DNA of 9,679 nt. It comes from Candidatus Omnitrophota bacterium (GTDB lineage: Bacteria > Omnitrophota > Omnitrophia > Omnitrophales > Abzuiibacteriaceae). Location of the stretch: the NCBI GenBank assembly GCA_016206995.1, contig JACQQN010000145.1:1-9679 (forward strand), in the 5' to 3' direction. Below are positions 1 through 6,309 of this stretch, piece by piece. Each line of letters starts with the position of its first letter. The stretch's first letter is position 1. The translations under genes and the position numbers were made by a program. The notes below the pieces were generated by a model. The model did no database searches and was not told the DNA's origin. It worked only from the letters and a program-made list of their open reading frames with translations.

Positions 1-105
1 ATCGCTTATCTTTTTATTCAAACCAAGCGTTTTGAGAACCTTTTCCGGATGAAAGAATTTCTCCCAACTCTCTTTCTCCGGCATTCCACTTTCTCTGCCT
101 TTCAT
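1..105 (-). CDS. Class I SAM-dependent methyltransferase, N-terminal fragment (cut by window edge)
   Basis: An open frame starts at ATG 103-105 and runs off the left edge, giving 35 visible residues. The start MKGRESGMPE, followed by a W-x-x-F-F stretch, is what I recognise as the conserved opening of a family of uncharacterised class I SAM-dependent methyltransferases. The nucleotide-binding motifs that would prove this lie outside the window. A purine-rich GGAGG lies about 16 bases upstream of the ATG, which is rather far; an internal ATG at codon 8 is an alternative, but it would remove the conserved opening. The gene lies 56 bp downstream of the FRG gene on the same strand, so co-transcription is possible. 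Substrate unknown. Confidence 0.6.
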   Translation of the reverse strand, partial: MKGRESGMPEKESWEKFFHPEKVLKTLGLNKKISD

Positions 106-161
106 AAAAATTTATCTTACCCCTCCCCGTTGGACGCCGTCCGGTTTACAGTTTACGCGGT

Positions 162-1016
162 TTATTGGTATTGATTAACTACAATTCCAGAACCAGACAA
201 TCGATGTATTAACGGAGATACATTTGCTTGCAAACTTGCGCCGTCGAGATCAGGAAATAACGTGCTAAAATTAATATTCATTAAATCAAGATCGTTTAAA
301 GCTTTGCCACATTCCATTCCTGGTATATCGATTCTTTCCAAATATCCGTTCAAATCTCTACCTTCTAAATATGCCTGCAAATCTACGTAGATATCATGCG
401 TTAACCGCGTGAATACACCTCGTTGAGCACGTTGCCGATAAAAATTATCTTTTCGAGAAGTTACGATCTCAAATTCGTTACTACTTTTAAGACGATCAGG
501 AGCCACAAGTACCCAAATACAAACACAATCACCGTCCCACTTCTGAAGACTAGTAGGTAATCCACTTTTAAATCCTTCCCAACGAGGGTTAAGATATTCA
601 ACAAAAGCAAAAAATGCAGCAATATAAGGGCTCAATGTCCAATCAAGGAGAGGCGTAATCAAACCGTGATGCCTACCTAACATCCACCAATCATTTTCCG
701 TTAAGTTTTCTGTTTGTAAACTTGGGACACCTATAGAAGCCTCTTGAAATCTCTTTAAATAATTATCTCTGCTAAATACGTAAGCGCCTCCACCAAAGAT
801 GGTTTTAATATCTCTTTGAGGATCGTTTCCTTTCCAAGTTAAAAGCTGGCGTTCAAAAAGCGAAGATAATTTCCAAGTAACATTTGCATGTCCACGATAA
901 AACCTATCACCTATTTTTCGACCTGCTTCCGTGTTTCGGGCGTGAAGTATAAACTCTTCCCAATTTTTACATTTTATGACCCTGACCCTACTATCGCTAT
1001 CGATATTCCCTTCCAT
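162..1016 (-). CDS. FRG domain-containing protein
   Basis: 284 residues, ending in TAA. The family landmarks appear in order: F-Y-R-G at 39-42 followed by W-K-L-S-S-L-F-E-R; H-H-G-L-x-T-P-L-L-D-W-T at 116-127 followed by A-A-F-F-A-F; Y-R-Q-R-x-Q-R-G-V-F at 193-202; and L-F-P-D-L-D-G at 253-259. These define FRG-domain proteins, a family of unknown biochemical activity often found in mobile or variable regions. No signal peptide or membrane segment is seen, so it is probably cytoplasmic. A TTG two codons upstream would lengthen it, but AGGAG abuts that TTG and sits 6 bases before the ATG at 1016, so ATG is chosen. Its sampled GC (about 36%) is lower than in most neighbours, which suggests acquisition. 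It lies downstream of a toxin-antitoxin pair on the same strand, separated by a hairpin-rich element. Confidence 0.88.
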   Translation of the reverse strand: MEGNIDSDSRVRVIKCKNWEEFILHARNTEAGRKIGDRFYRGHANVTWKLSSLFERQLLTWKGNDPQRDIKTIFGGGAYVFSRDNYLKRFQEASIGVPSLQTENLTENDWWMLGRHHGLITPLLDWTLSPYIAAFFAFVEYLNPRWEGFKSGLPTSLQKWDGDCVCIWVLVAPDRLKSSNEFEIVTSRKDNFYRQRAQRGVFTRLTHDIYVDLQAYLEGRDLNGYLERIDIPGMECGKALNDLDLMNINFSTLFPDLDGASLQANVSPLIHRLSGSGIVVNQYQ

Positions 1017-1020
1017 AAGC

Positions 1021-1026
1021 AACTCC
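1021..1026 (-). promoter_or_regulatory. Ribosome-binding site that fixes the FRG gene start
   Basis: On the minus strand AGGAG is followed by six bases (TTGCTT) and then ATG. The alternative TTG start inside that spacer directly touches the AGGAG, which is too close for normal initiation. Confidence 0.6.
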
Positions 1027-1078
1027 TATTCCGCCAACTGTTGCATTACACCAAGAATTATTTTCGTTTATATAACTT

Positions 1079-1140
1079 GGCACCGGTTCTCCGTGGCCGC
1101 CACGCTGCGCGGCGAGCCTCGCTTCTTGCGGGGACGCATT
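1079..1140. repeat. GC-rich cluster of overlapping inverted repeats (REP-like or folded RNA element)
   Basis: In the gap between the toxin and FRG genes I find four short inverted repeats packed end to end. 1081-1095 has a 5-bp stem with one bulge and a TTCT loop. 1093-1103 is GTGG-ccg-CCAC. 1098-1114 pairs CGCCaCGC with GCGcGGCG around a single central base with one mismatch. 1112-1122 is GCGAG-c-CTCGC. The first three overlap, so they are mutually exclusive folds. The block is much more GC-rich than the sequence on either side. No T-tract follows on either strand, so it is not a standard intrinsic terminator. It could be a REP-type dispersed repeat, a recombination or insertion scar, or a structured leader of the FRG mRNA. 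Only one copy is present in this window. Confidence 0.45.
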
Positions 1141-1172
1141 TCACTCAAACCTGCCCACTGATAGCACTGAAT

Positions 1173-1439
1173 TTATTCATAATGTGTCCACATACGGATT
1201 ACTTTCACTGCTTTGATTTTATCAAGAACCTCATAGACAAGCCGGTGCTGGATATTAATCCGCCGTGAATAAGCACCTCGAAGATCGCCAACTAATTTCT
1301 CATAAAATGGCGGCGTTTCATAAGGATTTTTTGTAAGAATCTCGAGGAGTTTAACGGCATGAAGTTTCAGTCCTGCTTGGGAAAGCTTCTTCGCGTCTTT
1401 CTGTGCTTGCTTTGTAAAAACGACTTTCCAACCTACCAC
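1173..1439 (-). CDS. yoeB: Txe/YoeB-family mRNA interferase toxin
   Basis: Predicted type II toxin that cleaves mRNA in the ribosomal A site. From the start chosen here it has 88 residues, close to the family's usual 84-90. It carries the full family pattern: T-K-Q-A-Q-K-D-A-K-K-L near the N terminus, N-P-Y-x-x-P-P-x-Y-E-K-L, S-R-R-I-N-I-Q-H-R-L-V-Y, and the C-terminal W-T-H-Y-E. Residues matching E. coli YoeB catalytic Glu46, Arg65, His83 and Tyr84 are all present: the Glu of Y-E-K-L, the Arg of H-R-L-V-Y, and the His-Tyr near the end. The toxin therefore looks intact. A TTG at 1457 extends the frame by six codons, but the GTG at 1437-1439 has a GGA six bases upstream, overlaps the antitoxin by 7 bp and gives the typical length. 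Translation is probably coupled to the antitoxin. Confidence 0.9.
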   Translation of the reverse strand: MVGWKVVFTKQAQKDAKKLSQAGLKLHAVKLLEILTKNPYETPPFYEKLVGDLRGAYSRRINIQHRLVYEVLDKIKAVKVIRMWTHYE

Positions 1440-1675
1440 TTGAGTTCCGTATCGCAATCTTCAACTGATGTTTTTAAACCTTTCCGAATCGATTCACGCA
1501 TGCCGGGAATGGAAAGAAGAAAGAGCGTTTCTTGAATCGACTTCCAATCATCTTCAGAAATCAAAATGCCGTGATGACGCTTTCCAGTAATATGGATGGG
1601 CTCGTGCGACTCTCCGGCTTGATCCAAAAGCTTGTAAAAAAGCGCTCTTGCTTTGCTCGCTGTTAGTGTTTTCAT
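1433..1675 (-). CDS. yefM: YefM/Phd-family antitoxin
   Basis: 80 residues, the usual size for this family. The N-terminal DNA-binding part begins M-K-T-L-T-A-S-K-A-R and continues with H-I-T-G-K-R-H-H-G-I-L-I-S-E-D-D-W, the standard Phd/YefM fold signature. The C-terminal part (about 50-80) is the segment that normally wraps and neutralises the toxin. It is first in a two-gene operon and overlaps the toxin gene. AAGGAG lies four bases before the ATG, a short but workable spacing. In this family the antitoxin represses its own promoter, more strongly in complex with the toxin; the sequence just upstream fits that (see the operator entry). The protein probably acts as plasmid- or island-stabilising or stress-response antitoxin; which one cannot be read from sequence. 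Confidence 0.9.
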   Translation of the reverse strand: MKTLTASKARALFYKLLDQAGESHEPIHITGKRHHGILISEDDWKSIQETLFLLSIPGMRESIRKGLKTSVEDCDTELKW

Positions 1676-1699
1676 CGGTCTCCTTATGGGGTTATCAAA

Positions 1700-1728
1700 A
1701 GCGTACTATAAGACGTACGATATTGCAA
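1700..1728 (-). promoter_or_regulatory. Promoter and YefM-type operator of the toxin-antitoxin operon
   Basis: On the minus strand TTGCAA (1723-1728) and TACGCT (1700-1705) are 17 bp apart, a plausible sigma-70 promoter. Two GTAC cores (1715-1718 and 1703-1706) lie in or at the edge of the spacer, with centres exactly 12 bp apart; the upstream one is a full CGTACG palindrome. The E. coli YefM operator is known to use two TGTACA-core palindromes with 12-bp centre spacing, so the geometry matches although the outer bases differ. TATAGT at 1705-1710 is an alternative -10 but lacks a good -35. Confidence 0.5.
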
Positions 1729-1763
1729 GCCTTGATTTCAAAATTATCTTTTAATCCATTATC

Positions 1764-2462
1764 TTAAGCTAAATCGAATAAAAGGAATTCGGAGGGTTGG
1801 AGAGCAACAAGCTGAAGCAATTTTTCGTCAGTTGCGGAAGCGCCGTCGCCTGCTTTTAAGAGATCACCATTTAATTTGAGCTCGCCTTTAATCACCTGAA
1901 CCCACGCGCTACGATTTTGTTTTAATGGATAAGTGATTGATTTTGTCTTTTCCAAAAATGAACCATAGATGAGCGCGTCTTGATGAATCTTGATGGAATT
2001 TTCACTACCTTCCTGCGACACAATCAATCTCAATTGATTCTTTTTTCCCTTTGGTTCAAAAAACTTTTGTTCGTAACTGGGGGGAAGATTTTTCTCAGCA
2101 GGAAAAATCCAGATTTGTAAAAGATGAACTGGTTCTTTATCCGAATGATTAAATTCGCTGTGTGTGACGCCTGTCCCCGCACTCATTCGCTGAACTTCAC
2201 CCGGACGAATAACGGACGTGGTCCCAAGACTATCTTTATGTTCGAGCGCCCCTTCCAAAACATACGTGACGATTTCCATATCGCGGTGAGAATGTGTGTC
2301 GAAACCTTCACTGGGCGCGACCCAATCTTCGTTGATCACGCGCAATGTGTGAAATTGAATATGAGTGGGATCTTGATAATCCGCAAATGAAAATGTGTGG
2401 TAAGTTTTCAGCCAATCATGATCAAAGTGGCCGCGCGCTTCACTTTTGCGAACGGTAATCAT
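1764..2462 (-). CDS. Pirin family protein (YhhW-type, quercetin 2,3-dioxygenase-like)
   Basis: 232 residues, almost the same length as E. coli YhhW (231). Two cupin domains are expected. The N-terminal one carries G-F-D-T-H-S-H-R-D-M-E, with His57 and His59, and T-H-S-E with His101 and Glu103: the same four metal ligands at the same numbers as in YhhW. H-T-F-S-F-A-D-Y near residue 22 is the pirin opening signature. YhhW-type pirins bind an iron-type metal and can oxidise quercetin in vitro; the physiological substrate is not established. Cytoplasmic, with no signal peptide. Its ATG overlaps the TGA of the FMN reductase gene by 4 bp (ATGA), so the two are translationally coupled. That pairing supports a role in redox or quinone stress. 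Last gene of its operon; no clear terminator follows. Confidence 0.93.
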   Translation of the reverse strand: MITVRKSEARGHFDHDWLKTYHTFSFADYQDPTHIQFHTLRVINEDWVAPSEGFDTHSHRDMEIVTYVLEGALEHKDSLGTTSVIRPGEVQRMSAGTGVTHSEFNHSDKEPVHLLQIWIFPAEKNLPPSYEQKFFEPKGKKNQLRLIVSQEGSENSIKIHQDALIYGSFLEKTKSITYPLKQNRSAWVQVIKGELKLNGDLLKAGDGASATDEKLLQLVALQPSEFLLFDLA

Positions 2463-3058
2463 GGCTTGCTCCCGTGAACAAGCTGGTTCTGTTCGATTTG
2501 AAGTTTTAATTGATTCAATAAATCTCGGATCAGCTCACGAGTTTTTTGATCGGTTAACTGGCCCTCCCCGTCAAACTTGCTCGGGGCATTTGCAATCATG
2601 ATTTCTGGCCGGTTCAAAATCAGTCCGTTCAAATAAATAAAAAACTGCCGCAGATGGTATTGCGCCCGCGCAGTTCCGAGAAAAGAGGGGCTTGCGCCCA
2701 TAATCGCGATTGGTTTTCCATCAAACGGCTGATCGGGCGGCCGAGACGCCCAATCGATTGCATTTTTCAAAACGCCTGGAACCGAATAATTATATTCCGG
2801 CGTGACTATCAATAAACCATCGGCTGCTTTGATTCGATTTCTGAAATCTTGAACAGCTGAAGGAAAACCTTTTTCTCTGACATCTTCATTGTAGAGCGGA
2901 ATGGGCGCAAGATCGAAAATTTCGATTGTCATTCCCTCCGGAGTAAGTTCTTGCGCCGCGCGCAGTGCAGCAGTATTAAAAGACGCTTTTCTGAGACTGC
3001 CTGATATTCCTAAAACATGATGAATGGAGTTTGGCGTTTGTTCTTTATAACTTGCCAT
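2459..3058 (-). CDS. NAD(P)H-dependent FMN reductase (ChrR/YieF-like flavoprotein)
   Basis: 199 residues, flavodoxin-like fold. G-S-L-R-K-A-S-F-N at 20-28 is the FMN-phosphate-binding loop of the NADPH-dependent FMN reductase family. P-E-Y-N-Y-S-V-P-G at 87-95, followed by K-N-A-I-D-W-A-S-R, is the second flavin-contact segment. G-A-S-P near 121 is also typical. Such enzymes reduce quinones, chromate, azo compounds or free FMN by two-electron transfer, which limits oxidative stress; the substrate cannot be told from sequence. An upstream ATG at 3085 overlaps the preceding stop by one base but has no ribosome-binding site. The ATG at 3058 has GGAG five bases upstream and places the conserved loop at the usual distance, so it is preferred. 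Coupled to the downstream pirin gene by an ATGA overlap. Confidence 0.92.
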   Translation of the reverse strand: MASYKEQTPNSIHHVLGISGSLRKASFNTAALRAAQELTPEGMTIEIFDLAPIPLYNEDVREKGFPSAVQDFRNRIKAADGLLIVTPEYNYSVPGVLKNAIDWASRPPDQPFDGKPIAIMGASPSFLGTARAQYHLRQFFIYLNGLILNRPEIMIANAPSKFDGEGQLTDQKTRELIRDLLNQLKLQIEQNQLVHGSKP

Positions 3059-3084
3059 GATTTCTCCTTTGCTTCCACTTTCCA

Positions 3085-4755
3085 TTATTGCAATTTTGGT
3101 TCATTAAAAGGGATATCGACGACGCTTGGATGGTGGTCGGAAATTGGTGTCAGAAGATTCATGTTTAATTCTTCGAGAGTTTCTCCAAAATGAGGGGCGA
3201 AACGGTAAGAGTCGGCTCGATCTCTTGGATTTTTCAGAAACGATTTCACAAAAAACCAGTCGAGACGATATTTCCCGATAATCGGCCCGATCGGCCTTTT
3301 AACGCTGAAGGTCGTTTTGAATCCTTTAAAATCCCGCTGGTTGGAATTGGCAAGCGTGCCCTCTTCTCGATTCACGGATCGATTGGCATCTCCTCGAAAA
3401 TCAAAAGCGGATCCATCTGAAAATCGAAATTCCTCGATCGCTTCAAAAAGCCCTTTTACCTTGTTCACTGCAATCACCGGAATATGTTTTGCCGTCGGAT
3501 CCTGAAAATTCTTTGTGACGTTACTGAACAATCGAGAAGTATTAATGACAAGCGCGTGGGGAGAAAGATACGTCACAGCTGCCGAAAACCAGGTGGTTGG
3601 ATCTTTCACCGTTCTTTTGACGGCACGGGGAACAGACGTTGGGCTAAGGTCTCCCGGCGCTGAATTAAAGTCGCCTGCAACGATCACTGGATTTTTAATG
3701 TCTTCAATGTAACCTAAAATTTCCACCATTTGAGACTGGCGCGCTTCCGGCTGGCACCGGATTTCGAGATGGATGTTCACCACTGTAAGCGTTTGATGCG
3801 GCAAATCTGGCACATCTAAATCAACGCGGAAAAAAATGCGGCCGCCTACTTTTATTTCCCGCGTTAATTCATTTTTAAAAACTGTTTTCGCTCCGAACCG
3901 CCTTGTATTCTCCAGAAAAGTAGTTTTCTGTTTCTCGCTCGAATACCAATCGTAAGCCTGGTTTTTGAGTTGAAACGCTTTGACATGTTTAATGGGATAC
4001 TTTGAAAGAACGGCCGAACCAAACGCACCTCGATACCGATTGGGATCCGCCGCATAATATTCCATTGCCTCTTCATCAACTGAACCATCTTCCAAAAGAA
4101 TTTTTTCGACACCCAGAGTGACCGGATCAATTTCAAGTTGCTGAGTGCCATAGGCATAATTCATGTTGAGAGCTTTCGCGAGCTCTTGAGCTCCATGAAT
4201 GTAGCCTGAGCGCTTGACGCCAATATCTATTTCCTGAAGAAGAATGATATCTGCATTTAACAACTTTTCCCTTTGGCGAAGAACCGTTTGATAATCTTCA
4301 GATCCGGGGGCAGCTCTTTTCGAATTAATCATCGCCAGAAATTCCTTTTCATCTGTAAACAACTTAATGGCGAGATCCATATGAATTGATTTCTCAATGT
4401 TCCAAGTCACGACACGAAGATAACGCCCAAGCCGCGCTTCCGAAGGACGATGGGGCTTTGCGCCCCGATAATAGGCTTCATTGCTGATAATGGGCGTTTT
4501 CCAAAAACGTTTGAGTTTCGCTTCGAGCAACCCACTGGGTTCAGGATTTTCCGCGAGGCGCTTCAGTTCTTGAAAGCTCAAAAATTCAGGCGCTTGATAG
4601 CGGGGATAATTTTTATTGATAAAATTAGCGCCAGCTTGAAATGCAGGATTTGTCTCCTGAGTGGAAACTTGGTAGGGACAAAGAAAAAAGCCGATCAAGA
4701 AAAAAGTAATGCATTTCTTGAGCCCGAGATTCTTTTGCAAGAATCGATGTTTCAT
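3085..4755 (-). CDS. Exported endonuclease/exonuclease/phosphatase-family protein
   Basis: 556 residues. The N terminus has a basic stretch followed by a hydrophobic core (about 15-26) and S-T-Q-E, fitting a Sec signal peptide; there is a Cys at 26, but the lipobox is poor. Catalytic landmarks of the DNase I/exonuclease III/inositol-phosphatase fold are all present: T-W-N-I-E (Asn119), L-Q-E (Glu175), N-I-H-L-E (His329), G-D-F-N (Asp362, Asn364), L-D-W-F-F (Asp499) and S-D-H-H-P (Asp540, His541). It should be an active metal-dependent phosphoesterase outside the cytoplasm; the substrate (nucleic acid, phospholipid or sugar phosphate) is unknown. It is about twice the usual domain length because of a roughly 85-residue region before the fold and insertions at about 205-320 and 370-490. 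The ribosome-binding site AGGAG lies only one base from the ATG, which is unusually close. It is followed by the FMN reductase gene. Confidence 0.85.
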   Translation of the reverse strand: MKHRFLQKNLGLKKCITFFLIGFFLCPYQVSTQETNPAFQAGANFINKNYPRYQAPEFLSFQELKRLAENPEPSGLLEAKLKRFWKTPIISNEAYYRGAKPHRPSEARLGRYLRVVTWNIEKSIHMDLAIKLFTDEKEFLAMINSKRAAPGSEDYQTVLRQREKLLNADIILLQEIDIGVKRSGYIHGAQELAKALNMNYAYGTQQLEIDPVTLGVEKILLEDGSVDEEAMEYYAADPNRYRGAFGSAVLSKYPIKHVKAFQLKNQAYDWYSSEKQKTTFLENTRRFGAKTVFKNELTREIKVGGRIFFRVDLDVPDLPHQTLTVVNIHLEIRCQPEARQSQMVEILGYIEDIKNPVIVAGDFNSAPGDLSPTSVPRAVKRTVKDPTTWFSAAVTYLSPHALVINTSRLFSNVTKNFQDPTAKHIPVIAVNKVKGLFEAIEEFRFSDGSAFDFRGDANRSVNREEGTLANSNQRDFKGFKTTFSVKRPIGPIIGKYRLDWFFVKSFLKNPRDRADSYRFAPHFGETLEELNMNLLTPISDHHPSVVDIPFNEPKLQ

Positions 4756-4819
4756 TCTCCTCGCTTTCTTATCCCTGACGATACTTTAACAAGCATCGAC
4801 ATAAATTCTTTTTTCTCAG

Positions 4820-5107
4820 TTACTTTGGAAGAAAGCAATCAACTTCGGCTTCTGTAAATGCCCGAAGTGTTTGGGATTTCAAGTTGCCAAGAGAGCCGAC
4901 TTTCATCATGAGTGCGGCCGCCGCCTCGTCATCCGCTGCTTCCATCGTAACAACAACGTCGTATTGGCCAAGCGTCCAGAAAATATCTTTGACGGTGACA
5001 TTCATTGACTTCGCTACCTCACGAAACCCTTTCGCACGCTTGGTGGTATCTTTTACGCCGCGAATTCCCTGATCCGTAAAACTTGCTAGCACAATATAGT
5101 TCGCCAT
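4820..5107 (-). CDS. GYD domain-containing protein
   Basis: 95 residues, typical of stand-alone GYD proteins. M-A-N-Y-I-V-L-A-S-F-T-D-Q-G opens the protein, and G-Q-Y-D-V-V-V at 47-53 is the G-x-Y-D motif that names the family, with L-x-x-G-N-L-K-S-Q-T-L-R-A-F close behind. The family has a ferredoxin-like, dimeric alpha/beta-barrel appearance, but its function is not known. Cytoplasmic. The start is well supported: GGAGG lies five bases before ATG, and a good promoter lies about 40 bp upstream. The phosphoesterase gene begins 64 bp downstream with no terminator between, so this may be the first gene of a four-gene transcript ending in pirin. Confidence 0.88.
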   Translation of the reverse strand: MANYIVLASFTDQGIRGVKDTTKRAKGFREVAKSMNVTVKDIFWTLGQYDVVVTMEAADDEAAAALMMKVGSLGNLKSQTLRAFTEAEVDCFLPK

Positions 5108-5149
5108 TAGATCCTCCTTCCTTGATCGTATAAATTTAAACTCGATACT

Positions 5150-5178
5150 ATTCTACTCTGTCCCAGCGTCACTTTGAA
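5150..5178 (-). promoter_or_regulatory. Sigma-70-like promoter for the GYD gene
   Basis: Reading the minus strand, TTCAAA (5173-5178) and TAGAAT (5150-5155) are separated by exactly 17 bp; the -10 matches TATAAT at five of six positions. The predicted start lies near 5143, leaving a leader of roughly 35 bases with a strong ribosome-binding site. Confidence 0.5.
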
Positions 5179-5242
5179 ACGAAAACCTAACCTTGATAAA
5201 AGCGCTGGTTCATTCACATAATTTGGAGATCAACACTAAAAA

Positions 5243-6214
5243 TTACGAAACTGGAAAAGGAAAGCTTTTTGTTTTCAAAAATTGAACGATGGATTCAGCG
5301 CTCTGTTTGGCTTTGCGTTCAAGAGCTTCTTGAGTATTGAACGCGTTATGGGGTGTGAAGATGATTCGAGGGTCGTCTTTTAATTCTAAAATTGTTTCTC
5401 CCGTTTCTGGAAGTGCGCCCGTTCCGTGACGCAAATGATCCGCAAGTGCGCTTTCTTCTTCGAATACATCCAAACCAATCCCACCTAAAATTTCTTCATC
5501 AAGCAGGCGTTTCAAATCGTGAATCGGTGAAATTTCACCGCGCGCAATGTTAATCAAGATCGCGCCTTTCTTCGCGTGACGGAGTTGATCATAACCCAGC
5601 ATTCGATTGGTTTGATTGGTCAGAAGTGTCGCACACACAATCACATCTGCTTGTCTGATTCCACTCTCGAGCGATACAAATTCAAAATCAGGAAGCGTTT
5701 TCAGAAGATCAACCCCTCGGACGCTCATTCCGATTGCTCGGCCTAGCTTAACGATTTCTTTTCCAATATTCCCGACACCAACCACTAAAAGATTTTGACC
5801 AGTTAACTCACGCACTGTAATTCCGTCGCGATTGAAAGAATCAAATTGATTCATTTGCTGCTTCATTTTCTTCGTAAGCGCAAAAATCATCATAAACACA
5901 TGTTCCGCAACAGAGCGCGCACAATAAGCCGGCAAATACCCAGATGGAATCTTTCGGTCAGCTTCTCTTAAGAAAGATTTCACGTGATCGAACCCTGTGC
6001 TTCGCGTGAGAATCCCAGAAAGCGTCCTGGCCCAAACCACTGGGATCGCGGATTGGGTCCGAATCGAGATGAAACGCGTAGGCGGTATAGCAGGAATGCC
6101 CTCATGGTCAGCTTGAATGGTTTCTCTGGTGAAACCAGCCTTTACATCCTTTGGCAAGAACCACTTAAGCGCTTTTTCTTCTTCCTCGAACACTTCATAA
6201 AACATAACGTCCAT
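5243..6214 (-). CDS. D-isomer-specific 2-hydroxyacid dehydrogenase
   Basis: 323 residues, the usual length. Reduces 2-keto acids to D-2-hydroxy acids with NAD(P)H, or the reverse. The Rossmann loop is G-V-G-N-I-G (Gly146, 148, 151). The catalytic triad of the family is present: Arg225 in N-I-A-R-G-E, Glu254 in D-V-F-E-E-E (29 residues on, the same spacing as in SerA), and His289 in T-P-H-N-A-F. The N-terminal T-R-S-T-G-F-D-H segment resembles D-lactate dehydrogenase-type members more than glycerate or phosphoglycerate enzymes, but the substrate is not certain. A longer frame starts at 6295, but the ATG at 6214 has AAGGAG eight bases upstream and begins at the normal place. It stands alone, divergent from the next gene pair, and has a candidate -10 and palindrome in the spacer. 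Confidence 0.9.
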   Translation of the reverse strand: MDVMFYEVFEEEEKALKWFLPKDVKAGFTRETIQADHEGIPAIPPTRFISIRTQSAIPVVWARTLSGILTRSTGFDHVKSFLREADRKIPSGYLPAYCARSVAEHVFMMIFALTKKMKQQMNQFDSFNRDGITVRELTGQNLLVVGVGNIGKEIVKLGRAIGMSVRGVDLLKTLPDFEFVSLESGIRQADVIVCATLLTNQTNRMLGYDQLRHAKKGAILINIARGEISPIHDLKRLLDEEILGGIGLDVFEEESALADHLRHGTGALPETGETILELKDDPRIIFTPHNAFNTQEALERKAKQSAESIVQFLKTKSFPFPVS

Positions 6215-6236
6215 CAAATATTCTCCTTGATCATTC

Positions 6237-6248
6237 ACCAAGCTTGGT
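6237..6248. promoter_or_regulatory. Perfect 12-bp palindrome in the divergent spacer (candidate operator)
   Basis: ACCAAGCTTGGT is a perfect palindrome in the 95-bp gap between divergent genes. On the minus strand TATGAT at 6255-6260 is a good -10 for the dehydrogenase gene (no clear -35). The palindrome would then cover its transcription start, a common place for a repressor. On the plus strand TAAAAT at 6263-6268 is a possible -10 for the membrane-protein pair. The regulator is unknown. Confidence 0.35.
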
Positions 6249-6309
6249 TTTATTATCATACCTAAAATCATCCAAATCAGAAAATGGTTTCTCACTGAGG
6301 AGGCAAATC

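Noticed and set aside
127..136. GTTGGAC-type heptamer resembling an integron attC core site near the FRG gene
   Set aside because: The 7-base consensus is degenerate and expected several times by chance in a window this long; no partner core site at the right distance and no integrase were seen.
132..142. GGAC-gcc-GTCC hairpin downstream of the FRG stop as a terminator
   Set aside because: The stem is only 4 bp and no T-tract follows on the minus strand.
888..1268. Plus-strand open frame of 126 codons across the hairpin region
   Set aside because: It lies antisense to the FRG start and the toxin end, has no recognisable domain, and both genes on the other strand are strongly supported.
3864..4157. 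Minus-strand open frame of 97 codons
   Set aside because: It overlaps the phosphoesterase gene in another frame; its composition is Arg/Lys-rich noise and it has no domain.
4450..4857. Plus-strand open frame of 135 codons
   Set aside because: Antisense to the signal peptide and N-terminal part of the phosphoesterase gene; no family features and no good ribosome-binding site.
5163..5208. Inverted repeat CCAGCG ... CGCTGG upstream of the GYD gene
   Set aside because: Six-base arms 34 bases apart are likely by chance and do not extend.
5984..6265. Plus-strand open frame of 93 codons
   Set aside because: Antisense to the N-terminal third of the dehydrogenase, whose family motifs are clear.
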